A DNA stretch of 64,000 nucleotides, taken from NCBI RefSeq assembly GCF_004784465.1, contig NZ_SRRU01000014.1:1-64000 (forward strand), written 5' to 3'. Numbering within the stretch: the first letter of the stretch is position 1; each line of letters starts with the position of its first letter. The notes under the pieces were generated by a model. The model was not told the origin of the DNA. It did no database searches and saw nothing but the letters and a program-made list of their open reading frames with translations. The stretch comes from Streptomyces griseoluteus (GTDB lineage Bacteria > Actinomycetota > Actinomycetes > Streptomycetales > Streptomycetaceae). The translations under genes were made by a program, and so were the position numbers. Positions 25,567 to 33,632 of this stretch are shown piece after piece.

Positions 25567-25622
25567 TGCGGCCTCCTGTGACGGGCGGGGCGTGGCGGGA
25601 CGGGCGGCGCCGAGCTGGGTCA

Positions 25623-25651
25623 GTGGTACCGGCTTGCCGACGATCCGTCAA
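25623..25651 (-). promoter_or_regulatory. Candidate vegetative promoter of the amidase gene
   Basis: TTGACG, 17 bases, TACCAC on the minus strand, about 60 bases before the amidase start. The -35 is good and the -10 is weak. GTCAGTGGTA overlaps the -10 and recurs upstream, suggesting an operator. Confidence 0.4.
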
Positions 25652-25733
25652 TGATGCCCTCGGGAAGATGATTTCCCACGTCACAAAGGGTTTCGGGCGA
25701 GTTTCGCGCTGATGGTGCGCGGGCCTGCGGGGC

Positions 25734-25755
25734 GTCAGTGGCGTATACCACTGAC
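25734..25755. promoter_or_regulatory. Palindrome with GTCAGTGG / CCACTGAC arms
   Basis: Eight-base perfect arms with a 6-base centre. The 10-mer GTCAGTGGTA of its minus strand recurs on the plus strand at 25619-25628, over the amidase -10. This may be a two-site operator. The rest of the 270-base gap 25567-25836 holds nothing else that I can support. Confidence 0.4.
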
Positions 25756-25836
25756 CCCCCGTCTCACAGGCCCGGCCCGGCATCAGGGACCGCGATGCGC
25801 CGCCGCTCGGGCGCACCGCGGTGGTCCGGGCCCGCT

Positions 25837-26973
25837 CTAGCGGGTGCCGACCGCCGCGCGCACGGCCCGGCGGGCCATGTGGCAGTCGTCGTGCAGCCGC
25901 CGCAGGAGCAGGCGCTGTTCCTCACCGGACGGGGTCACGCCCGAGGCGACCGGGGCCGGGGGAGTGCCGTGCATCGAGCGCTGTACAGCGGTCTCGTAGG
26001 CGCGGATCTCGCGGGTCAGCACCAGCATCAGGTTGACCAGGAAGGCGTCGCGGGAGGCCGGCCCGCCCGACTGGGCGAGCTGGCTGATCTGACGGCGCGC
26101 GTCCGGGGCGTCCCCGAGGACCAGCCAGAGGGTGGCCAGGTCGTATCCCGGCAGGTACCAGCCGGCGTGCTCCCAGTCGACCAGCACCGGGCCGGCCGGG
26201 GACATCAGGATGTTGGAGAGCAGCGCGTCGCCGTGGCAGAACTGGCCCATGCCCTGGCGGCCGGCCGCGTGCGCGATGCCGTGCAGCAGCTTCTGGAGGT
26301 CGCCCAGGTCGCGGTCGGTGAGCAGGCCCAGCTCGTGGTAGCGGGCGAGGCGGTCCGCGTAGTCCAGTGGTGCCCCGAAGGTGCCCGCCGGGGGCCGCCA
26401 GCCGTTCAGCCGGCAGATCGCGCCGAGCGCGGCCCGGATGTCCGCGCGCGGGGGCACCTCCAGCGGGTGGCGGCGGTGCGAGGCCACCCGGCCGGGCATC
26501 CGCTCGATCACCAGCGTGCAGTTGTCCGGGTCGGCCGCGATCAGCCGCGGCACGCGCACCGGCGGACGGTGCCGGACGAAGGAGCGGTAGGCAGCTATTT
26601 CGTGCCGGACCCGCTCCGCCGCCGTAGGTGTGTGGTCGAGCAGGCACTTGGCCACCGCCGTGCTGCGGCCGGTCGTCCCCACGAAGGTGACGGACCGTGG
26701 GCTGCGGCGGAGCACCTGCACCGGGGCGAACTCCGGGCAGATCCGCTGCACCGAGGCGATGGCGGTGCGGAGCTGGGCGCCCTGCGCGCCGGACAGGTCC
26801 AGCCTGCCGCTGAGCGGCTGGGAGCCGGGCTGCCCGGGAATGCGTGGTGCCCGGCCCACGCCCAGGAGGGGAGCTCCGGGTCGCGCCGCCGGGTCCAGAT
26901 ACGGTCCGCCGCCCACGGGGCGGGGACGTGGTGGCCGGGGCGGGGCGGACACGGAGGACGATGCTGCGTACAT
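25837..26973 (-). CDS. Aminoglycoside phosphotransferase/choline kinase-like protein
   Basis: This 378-residue kinase-fold protein has the Brenner motif FCHGDALLSNILM (about 285-297) and the metal loop VLVDWEHAGW. The N-lobe has TGRSTAVAKCLLDH, where the lysine would bind ATP. Residues 1-60 are low-complexity and proline-rich. The family phosphorylates small molecules or is inactive; the substrate is unknown. ATG 26973 is chosen over an upstream start because the longer N-terminus is compositionally unlike a protein. It is divergent from the NsdA-like regulator gene across a long inverted repeat. Confidence 0.85.
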   Translation of the reverse strand: MYAASSSVSAPPRPPRPRPVGGGPYLDPAARPGAPLLGVGRAPRIPGQPGSQPLSGRLDLSGAQGAQLRTAIASVQRICPEFAPVQVLRRSPRSVTFVGTTGRSTAVAKCLLDHTPTAAERVRHEIAAYRSFVRHRPPVRVPRLIAADPDNCTLVIERMPGRVASHRRHPLEVPPRADIRAALGAICRLNGWRPPAGTFGAPLDYADRLARYHELGLLTDRDLGDLQKLLHGIAHAAGRQGMGQFCHGDALLSNILMSPAGPVLVDWEHAGWYLPGYDLATLWLVLGDAPDARRQISQLAQSGGPASRDAFLVNLMLVLTREIRAYETAVQRSMHGTPPAPVASGVTPSGEEQRLLLRRLHDDCHMARRAVRAAVGTR

Positions 26974-27040
26974 GGGAGATACAGATCCCTTCGTGTGCCT
27001 GCTGTGCCTGCCTGTGCGTCGTTTGTCACGAGCTGCGTGC

Positions 27041-27105
27041 CCACCTGGCCCGGTCCTCCCAGGCACACCCTGGGGAGTGCCCCTGGGAGGACCGGGCCGG
27101 GGTGG
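27041..27105. repeat. Long inverted repeat in a divergent promoter region
   Basis: The core arms CGGTCCTCCCAGG (27051-27063) and CCTGGGAGGACCG (27082-27094) are perfect, and pairing continues outward with few mismatches to CCACC/GGTGG at 27041 and 27105. The loop is 18 bases. It is far longer than a typical operator half-site and lies about 130 bases before the NsdA-like start. It may be an attenuator, a small RNA or a regulator-binding structure. Confidence 0.55.
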
Positions 27106-27234
27106 CGCTTTCCTACCTGACACCCGACGTCCACTGGCACACCATCTGGCGCACCCTGGCGAACCCTGGCGAATAGTCGCCCGGCAACTTGCACGGGGCT
27201 ACTGTCAACTCAGCCGAGAACCTGGGGGCTTGAC

Positions 27235-28728
27235 GTGAGCGGACAACCCAACACCCGCTTTGCGGACCTGTTCGGCATGGCCGGCTGGTCCAAGGGCGAA
27301 CTCGCGCGACTGGTCAACCGGCAGGCGGCGGCCATGGGCCACCCCCAACTGTCGACGGACACCTCGCGGGTACGGCGTTGGATCGACATGGGAGAGATCC
27401 CGCGCGATCCGGTGCCGAGGGTGCTGGCGGCTCTGTTCACCGAGCGTCTCGGCCGTGTCGTGACCATGGAGGACCTCGGTCTGGTGCGGCACGGGCGTGC
27501 GGGAAAACGGCAGGGCGACGGGAAGAGCGAAGATCCCGACGGCATGCTGTGGGCGCCCGAACGAACCGCCGCGGTCCTCACCGAATTCACGGGAATGGAC
27601 CTCATGCTCAACCGACGCGGCTTGGTGGGCGCGGGTGCCGCGCTCGCCGCGGGAGCCACACTCAGCAGCGCCATGCACGACTGGTTGCACACCGACCCCA
27701 CGCTCCGGGCCGACGCCCCCGTCCTCGACAACCCACTGCACGCGGAACCCGCCGGATTCGACCGCTACGAGGCCGCGCCCATCGGGTCCCAGGAGGTCGA
27801 GGAACTGGAGGGTTCGGTCAAGGTGTTCCGGGCCTGGGACGCCGCCCGTGGTGGCGGCCTCCAGCGCAAGGCGGTCGTGGGCCAGCTCAACGAAGTGGGC
27901 GGCATGCTCGCCTACCACCATCCACCCCAGCTCCAGCGGCGCCTGTGGGGCGTCGCCGCCAACCTCGCGGTCCTGGCGGGCTGGATGTCCCACGACGTGG
28001 GTCTGGAGCCCACGGCGCAGAAGTACTTCGTCATCGCCACGCACGCCGCGCACGAGGGCGGCGACCGGCCCCGCGCCGGGGAGGCGCTGTCGCGGGCGGC
28101 CCGCCAGATGGTTCATCTGGGCCGCCCGGACGACGCCATGGACCTGATGAAGCTGGCCCAGTCCGGCTCGGGGGAGGAGCTGCAGCCCAGAACCAAGGCC
28201 ATGTTCCACACCATCGAGGCGTGGGCGCAGGCCGCGATGGGCCGGGGGCAGGCGATGCGCCGCACCCTCGGCCAGGCCGAGGACCTGTTCGTCTCCGACC
28301 GCCAGGACACCCGGCAGCCGGACTGGATGCAGACCTTCAAGGACGAGGATCTGTACGGCATGCAGGCCCTTGCCTACCGCACGCTCGCCGAGCACGACCC
28401 GAGCGCGGCCGTGCACGCCCAGCACTACGCCCAGAAGGCGCTGGCCCTCAGGACCGACGGGCGGGAGCGGTCGAAGATCTTCGACCATCTCTCCATGGCC
28501 TCGGCCTGCTTCATCGCGGACGACCCCGAACAGGCGGACCGGTACGCCCGGTTGGCGCTGATGGCGATGGGAGCCAACTCCTCCCGTCGCACCTGGGACC
28601 GGCTGCGCGAGATGTACCGGCTCACCGCCGAGTACGCGAGCTACCCGAAGGTCGGTGAACTGCGCGAGGAGATCAGGGAGGCCCTGCCCAAGCCCCGGAG
28701 CCGCAACACAGGCGCGGCACCGGCGTAA
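27235..28728 (+). CDS. NsdA-like TPR regulatory protein
   Basis: This 497-residue protein resembles the NsdA/NsdB group of Streptomyces TPR proteins that repress differentiation and antibiotic production; the assignment is by recollection of the N-terminal pattern. Residues 1-75 form an HTH-like segment (GWSKGELARLVNRQAAAMG, STDTSRVRRWIDMGEIPRD). A Tat-like segment MLNRRGLVGAGAALAAGATL follows at about 123-142, then TPR-type helices (about 190-480). GTG at 27235 with CTGGGGG upstream. It converges on the PAS gene with only 12 bases between stops. Confidence 0.75.
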   Translation: MSGQPNTRFADLFGMAGWSKGELARLVNRQAAAMGHPQLSTDTSRVRRWIDMGEIPRDPVPRVLAALFTERLGRVVTMEDLGLVRHGRAGKRQGDGKSEDPDGMLWAPERTAAVLTEFTGMDLMLNRRGLVGAGAALAAGATLSSAMHDWLHTDPTLRADAPVLDNPLHAEPAGFDRYEAAPIGSQEVEELEGSVKVFRAWDAARGGGLQRKAVVGQLNEVGGMLAYHHPPQLQRRLWGVAANLAVLAGWMSHDVGLEPTAQKYFVIATHAAHEGGDRPRAGEALSRAARQMVHLGRPDDAMDLMKLAQSGSGEELQPRTKAMFHTIEAWAQAAMGRGQAMRRTLGQAEDLFVSDRQDTRQPDWMQTFKDEDLYGMQALAYRTLAEHDPSAAVHAQHYAQKALALRTDGRERSKIFDHLSMASACFIADDPEQADRYARLALMAMGANSSRRTWDRLREMYRLTAEYASYPKVGELREEIREALPKPRSRNTGAAPA

Positions 28729-28740
28729 CAGAGGTCCGCG

Positions 28741-29790
28741 CTACCCGGAGACCCTGGCGACGAGCACACAGGCGTCGCCGTGCCGCCCCGCGCCCAGCTC
28801 CCCGGCCAGCAACCGCACGCACTCCCGCGCGGTAGGGGCCGTACTCAGCCGTGGGCCGAGACCGAGCAGGCGTGCCACGTCCGGCTCGCTCAGCCGCTCG
28901 GTGTGCAGCATGAGTAAGTCGCCCGGTCGCAGGGCCAGTTCGGCCTGCCCGTAGGGGGAGTCCGCACCCGGTGGCGGGTCGTCCGGTGCGGTGAGCCGGC
29001 GCCCCGTCCCGTCGCGGAACAACAGCGGGACGGGGCGCCCCGACCGGGCCCAGGTGAAGTTACGGTTCTGCGGCTCGTAACGGCAGCAGACCGCACCGCG
29101 CAAGAAGGTGGTGGTTTTCAACTGGTTCAGTATCGCGAGCAGTTGAGCAGGTGGGATGGCCGCCAGAGCCAGGCCGTGCACGGCGCCGAGCAGGGTGGCG
29201 GGGTCCGGGCCGGTGAGGTCACCGACGCTCAACAGGAGTGCTCCGCCCGGTAGTTCCAGCACATCGCACCAGTCGGCCGCCGCTGGGACGGGCGGTGCGC
29301 CGGCCGTGTGGTGTACCGCGAGGTCGAGTGTCGGCGGCCCCTGAAGCGGAGGCCGGCGAGCGGGGGGCGGTTCCGGGGCCGTGCCCGACGGCCGCGCCTG
29401 CAGCTGGAGTTCGCTCACGTCCCGGATCAGGGCCCACATGGAGACGGCGTCGCCGTCCGTGCCCAGCACCGGCTCACCCCTCATGTGCACGGTCCGTACC
29501 GAGTCGTCGGGCCGCCGCACGCGGAACTCGCCGTCGATCGGCCGGGCGTCCACCAGGCAGCCCGTCACCATCGCGGTGAGGCGTGGCCGGTCCTCCTCGT
29601 GAACCAGCGCCGGGAGTTCGTCCAGGGTGAGCGCGGGCGCGGACGGGTCCAGGCCCAGGATGCGGTACAGCTCCACCGACCAGTCGGCTTCGTCGGTGAG
29701 CAAACCCCACTCCGCCCGGCCGACCCGGCCGGACGGCACGCCCTCGGGATGCCCGGCGGGCGGGCGGTCCGCGGAGACCGAGGGCGGCAT
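28741..29790 (-). CDS. PAS protein with degenerate SpoIIE/PP2C domain
   Basis: This protein of 349 residues has a PAS/PAC domain at about 25-130 (WGLLTDEADWSVELYRILGL, IDGEFRVRRPDDSVRTVHM) and a SpoIIE-like domain at about 160-345. PP2C landmarks are altered: ADWCDV replaces GGDWYDV, VGDLTG is kept, TERLSE stands where TDGLVE is usual, and GDACVLV ends the domain. Loss of the third-motif aspartate suggests weak or no phosphatase activity. ATG 29790 is chosen (CGGAG upstream); an in-frame extension of 70 residues is possible but unlike a PAS protein. Confidence 0.8.
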   Translation of the reverse strand: MPPSVSADRPPAGHPEGVPSGRVGRAEWGLLTDEADWSVELYRILGLDPSAPALTLDELPALVHEEDRPRLTAMVTGCLVDARPIDGEFRVRRPDDSVRTVHMRGEPVLGTDGDAVSMWALIRDVSELQLQARPSGTAPEPPPARRPPLQGPPTLDLAVHHTAGAPPVPAAADWCDVLELPGGALLLSVGDLTGPDPATLLGAVHGLALAAIPPAQLLAILNQLKTTTFLRGAVCCRYEPQNRNFTWARSGRPVPLLFRDGTGRRLTAPDDPPPGADSPYGQAELALRPGDLLMLHTERLSEPDVARLLGLGPRLSTAPTARECVRLLAGELGAGRHGDACVLVARVSG

Positions 29791-29901
29791 GACGCACTCC
29801 GAGGGGACGGTAGGGCCAGGGGGAACGGAGGGAGCGCTACGACTGTGGCACAGCCCGCGATGCCCCGTAAGGGATTTGGCAACACACGATACGGGGGTGC
29901 T

Positions 29902-29917
29902 TCTGGCATATGCCAGA
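29902..29917. promoter_or_regulatory. 16-base perfect palindrome upstream of the PAS/PP2C-like gene
   Basis: TCTGGCATATGCCAGA is fully symmetric. Eleven of its bases (GCATATGCCAG) recur in the intergenic region at 50407-50417. An operator for an unknown regulator is likely. The rest of the 269-base gap 29791-30059 holds no supported gene. Confidence 0.45.
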
Positions 29918-30059
29918 GTCTTCGAGGAGTGGTTCGTGCGGTCCCGGAGGCTAAGCGCCGCGCCGGTCAAGTCGTAGTCCGCGTACGGGACTTGTCCCAT
30001 AGGTGTGGACTCCGGCGCGGTGCTCGGCCATGCGTTCGCCGCTCACCTGTTCCTGTGCG

Positions 30060-30584
30060 TCAGCCGAGTCCGATCGCCTTGTCGGCCTTCGCACGGGTCG
30101 GCTGCCACCACGTCGTCACCGGCTCCCAGACACGGACCTCCCGGCCGGTGCCGAGGCGCGCGGCCGAGAAGTCCCGGCCGTACCGGGACGCCGAGGCCGA
30201 CACCCCGATCCAGGGGGAGCGCCGCGCCTCCGGGTCGGCGGGGTCGCCGATGGTGCGCACCGCCCCATAGGCCGTCCTGCCGGCGTCCAGCCGGTAGGTG
30301 CCCCGGCCGCCCTCGGGCGTCGGCAGTGCGGCGCCGTCCAGCTCACCGAAGGTGATCGTCGGAACCCGGTCCACGAGACACGCGCGCGAGCCGGAGTTGG
30401 TCACCGAGAAGCGGACGACGGTCGTCCTCCCCTTCACCGCCTTGGCGTGGATGTCGAGCGCCTTCGCGGCACACCGGGCGGGCGCGGCCTGGTGCTGCGG
30501 GGCCGCCTGGCCGGGCGCGGCGGCCAGCAGCAGCGCGGCGGAGGCGGCGAGGACGGGCGCGGTGTGGACGGTACGGATACGCAT
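30060..30584 (-). CDS. Secreted DUF4232 protein
   Basis: This 174-residue precursor has a signal peptide at about 1-28 (APVLAASAALLLAAAPGQAA). The mature domain has the DUF4232 pattern: a cysteine in ARCAAKALDI, strands RTTVVRFSVTNSGSRACLV giving a probable disulfide, and a late TTWWQPTR. It is an immunoglobulin-like beta sandwich of unknown role in the cell envelope of actinobacteria. It lies downstream of the TAP-type peptidase gene but is separated from it by an inverted repeat. Confidence 0.85.
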   Translation of the reverse strand: MRIRTVHTAPVLAASAALLLAAAPGQAAPQHQAAPARCAAKALDIHAKAVKGRTTVVRFSVTNSGSRACLVDRVPTITFGELDGAALPTPEGGRGTYRLDAGRTAYGAVRTIGDPADPEARRSPWIGVSASASRYGRDFSAARLGTGREVRVWEPVTTWWQPTRAKADKAIGLG

Positions 30585-30644
30585 GAAGGGGTCCCCCTGT
30601 CACGATCGGGTCCGGTCGGCGGGCTGGGGCCGCGCCTACCCAGT

Positions 30645-30680
30645 GTGACGCCGGACATGACCTCACAGTTGCGGCGTCAC
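30645..30680 (-). terminator. Inverted repeat after the TAP-type peptidase gene
   Basis: GTGACGCCG and CGGCGTCAC, 9-base perfect arms with an 18-base loop, just after the peptidase stop and before the DUF4232 gene. Probable terminator. Confidence 0.45.
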
Positions 30681-30694
30681 GCTGCGTTCAGGAC

Positions 30695-32362
30695 TCACTG
30701 GCCCGTCGACAAGGTCGAGCTCCACGCCTTCCCGTCGGCCGGGCACGAGCTGCGGTCGGGCGGCAGCGTGCCGTACATCAGGAAGTCGTCGACCTTGCGG
30801 TGCACGCACTTGGACGAGGCGTAGCCGGTGTGCCCGTCGCCCTTGTTGTCGAGCACCACCGCCGAGGACCCCAGCCGCCGTGCCGTCTCCTCGGCCCAGC
30901 GGTACGGCGTCGCCGGGTCGCCGCGCGTGCCGACCAGCAGCATCCGCGAGGACGGCACGTCCTTCACCGAGTCCCTGATGTAGTCGGTGCCCTTCGGGCG
31001 GCCGTAGCACATCAGCAACTGGGTGAGCCGGTAGCGGCCGAACACCGGGGACGCGGCGTCGTAGGAGGCGCGCAGGTCGGTGAGGTCCTTGGTGAGGCGG
31101 GCGGCGGTCGGCCGGTCCGGGTCGTCCGCGCAGTTGACCGCCATCAGCGCGGCCGTCAGGTTGTCGATCGGCACCTGCCCCGGATCGGTCAGCCCGCCGT
31201 GGTTCTTCCCGGCCCCGGCCCCGGCCCCGTTCGCCCGCATCGGCAGCCCGAAGCCGCCCGAGGCGAAGCTGAGCACCCGGCGCGCGTCCCCGTCCTCCAC
31301 CAGCGAGGCGAGCGCCCGCTCCAGCGACGGCCACAGCTCCTTGCTGTACAGGCCCTGCCCGATGGCGCCCACCAGATCCTGCCCGGAGAAGGTGCCGCCG
31401 AAGTCGGTCGGTACGGGGTTGGCGTCCAGCGAGCGCACGAGCTGGACGACCTGGTCGTCCGCCACCCGCCGGTCCTGGCCGAACGGACAGCCCACGTCCG
31501 TCACGCACCAGTCCAGGAAACCCTCCAGCGCCGTCTGCTGGCCCTGGGCGCCCGCCACCCCTTGCTCGGACAGCGGTTCGGTCAGCGTGTCGACCCCGTC
31601 CAGGACCATCCTGCCGGCCTTGTGCGGGAACTGCGCCGCGTACACCGCGCCGAGCCGGGTGCCGTAGGAGAAGCCCAGGTAGTCCAGCTTCTTCTGGCCG
31701 AGGGCCTGGCGGATGACGTCCATGTCGCGGGCCGCGTCCACGGTGCCTATGTGCCCCAGCACCGGCCCGGAGTGCTTGGTGCACAGTTCCGCGGCCTGTC
31801 GGAGCAAAGTCATGAGCCGCTGCGGACTGCCGGCGTCGACACCGGCGTCCGAACCGGAGGAGTCCGACGAGTCCGACGGGGGTTCCTCGCCGACGCCGCA
31901 GCTCACGGGGGAGGACCGGCCGACCCCGCGCGGGTCGAAGGAGACCACGTCGGAGCCGTTGGTGAGGTCCATGAACTCCTTGCCTCCGGCCGCGAGCTGG
32001 TTCACGCCCGAGGCGCCGGGTCCGCCGAAGTTCAGGAGCACCGCGCGGTGCCCGGAGCCGGTCGTGCGGTAGCGGGCCAGCGCCAGATCGAGCGTGCCCG
32101 CCTTGGGGTGCGCGTAGTCCAGTGGGACGGTCACCTTGCCGCACTGGAGATCCCTCGGCATGTCCGGGCCCGCGCAGCGGCCCCAGGCGACCTTCTGTTC
32201 GTAGAAGCGGGCCATGCCCGGCCGGTCGGCCTGTTCGGACCGGGACTCGGCGGCCAACGCCGCCGGCAGGCTCGCGCCGACCAGCGCCAGGGCGAGCACA
32301 CCCGTACCCGCGCCGCGCCGTACCGCGGACCGTCTGGACTGCTGCTTCACCTTGGCCGGCAT
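30695..32362 (-). CDS. Secreted alpha/beta hydrolase, tripeptidyl aminopeptidase (TAP/SlpD-E) type
   Basis: This precursor of 555 residues has a signal peptide at about 1-36 (RRSAVRRGAGTGVLALALVG). The catalytic serine lies in YLGFSYGTRLGAVYA, and the oxyanion/HGGP-type strand is VLLNFGGPGASGV. The C-terminal TAP-like domain holds the aspartate in LLVGTRGDPATPY and the histidine in NKGDGHTGYAS. Such enzymes remove N-terminal tripeptides, for example from secreted protein propeptides. GGGAGGCG precedes the ATG at 32362. It is divergent from the chaplin gene. Confidence 0.92.
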   Translation of the reverse strand: MPAKVKQQSRRSAVRRGAGTGVLALALVGASLPAALAAESRSEQADRPGMARFYEQKVAWGRCAGPDMPRDLQCGKVTVPLDYAHPKAGTLDLALARYRTTGSGHRAVLLNFGGPGASGVNQLAAGGKEFMDLTNGSDVVSFDPRGVGRSSPVSCGVGEEPPSDSSDSSGSDAGVDAGSPQRLMTLLRQAAELCTKHSGPVLGHIGTVDAARDMDVIRQALGQKKLDYLGFSYGTRLGAVYAAQFPHKAGRMVLDGVDTLTEPLSEQGVAGAQGQQTALEGFLDWCVTDVGCPFGQDRRVADDQVVQLVRSLDANPVPTDFGGTFSGQDLVGAIGQGLYSKELWPSLERALASLVEDGDARRVLSFASGGFGLPMRANGAGAGAGKNHGGLTDPGQVPIDNLTAALMAVNCADDPDRPTAARLTKDLTDLRASYDAASPVFGRYRLTQLLMCYGRPKGTDYIRDSVKDVPSSRMLLVGTRGDPATPYRWAEETARRLGSSAVVLDNKGDGHTGYASSKCVHRKVDDFLMYGTLPPDRSSCPADGKAWSSTLSTGQ

Positions 32363-32671
32363 CGCTCGCCTCCCAGGGCGCCGCCGCCCTGAACAGGGGG
32401 GCACCGTCCTCACCATAAGCGGGTCCCGCACCGGTCGCCTCCCGGCCGTCCGGGCGTCACCTCCGGTCCGGCGCCGCCGGTGCCGCCTCCTCCGGCCGGG
32501 TGAACGGTCCACCTATCCGCGTGGCCGACGCGACAACGGCTTGACGTGTGTTTCGAACGATCGTGCCCCCCGAACGGGTGAAAGCCGCACAGGCCATAAC
32601 CCGAGCGGTCCGTACGCGTTCTATGTGGTGCGGGTGACTGCCCGCTACGACTTCTGGAAGGCAGGGAACCT
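32363..32671. other. Divergent intergenic region, 309 bases
   Basis: This is the space between the TAP-type peptidase and chaplin genes. It holds the sigma-BldN-like promoter for the chaplin gene (32595-32622). The left part is GC-rich and shows no gene. The chaplin leader ends in GGAAGGCAGGGAACC, which serves as its ribosome site. Confidence 0.6.
32595..32622 (+). promoter_or_regulatory. Sigma-BldN-like promoter of the chaplin gene
   Basis: CATAAC, 16 bases, CGTTCT compares with the sigma-BldN consensus CGTAAC-N16-CGTTGA as I recall it. Chaplin genes are established BldN targets, and the leader to the ATG would be about 43 bases. Confidence 0.6.
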
Positions 32672-33460
32672 ATGAAACGGGCTACCCGAAACGGTGTGAT
32701 CGGCGTCGCCGCCGCCTCCGGTGCGATGGCCATGGCCATGCCCGTCTCCGCCGCTTTCGCGGCTGGTGGTGCCACCGCCGACGGCGCCGCTGTCGGCTCG
32801 CCCGGTGTGCTCTCCGGCAACACCGTCCAGGCCCCGGTCAGCGTCCCGCTGAACGCGTGCGGCAACAGCGTCGACGTGGTCGGGCTCCTCAACCCGGCCT
32901 TCGGCAACTCCTGCGCGAACACCGGCTCCGACAGCGGCGGCGCGGTGAGCAACGGCGGTTCCGGCAGCAACGCCGGGGGCAGCAGTACCGGTGGCAGCCA
33001 GACCGGCAACGTGGGGGGTGGCGGCGCCACGGCGCACAGCGTCACCCAGGGCTCGCCCGGCGTGCTCTCCGGCAACGACATCCAAGTGCCGGTCGACATC
33101 CCGGTGAACGCCTGCGGCAACAGCGTGGACGTCGTCGGCGCCCTCAACCCGGCCTTCGGCAACCACTGCGGGAACCACTCCGAGGCGCCGACCGCGCCGC
33201 CCATGGCGCCGCCCAAGCACCAGCCCCCCGCCCCGCCGAAGCACCAGCCTCCGGCGCCGCCGAAGTACCAGCCTCCGGCGCCGCCGAACCACCGGCCTCC
33301 GGCGCCGCCGAAGACCGTGGTGCCGCCCACCCACGAGACGCCGCCCAGCCTGGCGCACACCGGAGCGGACTTCGCCGCCCCGGCGCTGGCCGGCAGCGCG
33401 GCCTTCCTGGTGGCGGGCGCGGCCCTGTACCGGCGTCACCGCCCGGGCAGCATGGTCTGA
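32672..33460 (+). CDS. chp: Long chaplin with two chaplin domains and a sortase signal
   Basis: This 262-residue surface protein has a signal peptide at about 1-30 (ending VSAAFA). Two chaplin domains follow at about 33-88 (NACGNSVDVVGLLNPAFGN) and 110-168 (NACGNSVDVVGALNPAFGN), joined by a Gly/Ser/Asn linker. After them come a proline-rich wall spacer with repeated PPAPPKHQ-like units, the sortase E-type signal LAHTG, a hydrophobic helix and a basic tail. Each chaplin domain has the usual pair of cysteines. Long chaplins are linked to the wall and nucleate the hydrophobic amyloid layer on aerial hyphae. The layout matches ChpA/B/C; which one cannot be told here. Confidence 0.95.
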   Translation: MKRATRNGVIGVAAASGAMAMAMPVSAAFAAGGATADGAAVGSPGVLSGNTVQAPVSVPLNACGNSVDVVGLLNPAFGNSCANTGSDSGGAVSNGGSGSNAGGSSTGGSQTGNVGGGGATAHSVTQGSPGVLSGNDIQVPVDIPVNACGNSVDVVGALNPAFGNHCGNHSEAPTAPPMAPPKHQPPAPPKHQPPAPPKYQPPAPPNHRPPAPPKTVVPPTHETPPSLAHTGADFAAPALAGSAAFLVAGAALYRRHRPGSMV

Positions 33461-33476
33461 TCCCGCTCCACCGCAC

Positions 33477-33512
33477 GGCCCCACCGACCCAGCACCACTC
33501 GGTGGGGCCTTT
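33477..33512 (+). terminator. Terminator of the chaplin gene
   Basis: GGCCCCACCGA / TCGGTGGGGCC, 11-base perfect arms, 11-base loop, followed by TTTG. Confidence 0.85.
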
Positions 33513-33632
33513 GTAGTGCCTGCGCCCGGTACGGACGCGCCCCGCGCGGTCCCGGCGTGACGCGGGGCCGCCCGATCGGGAAGGATGCGGCGCGAGCGAC
33601 CCCCCCCGACACCCCGGAAACGGAGCGCAGCG

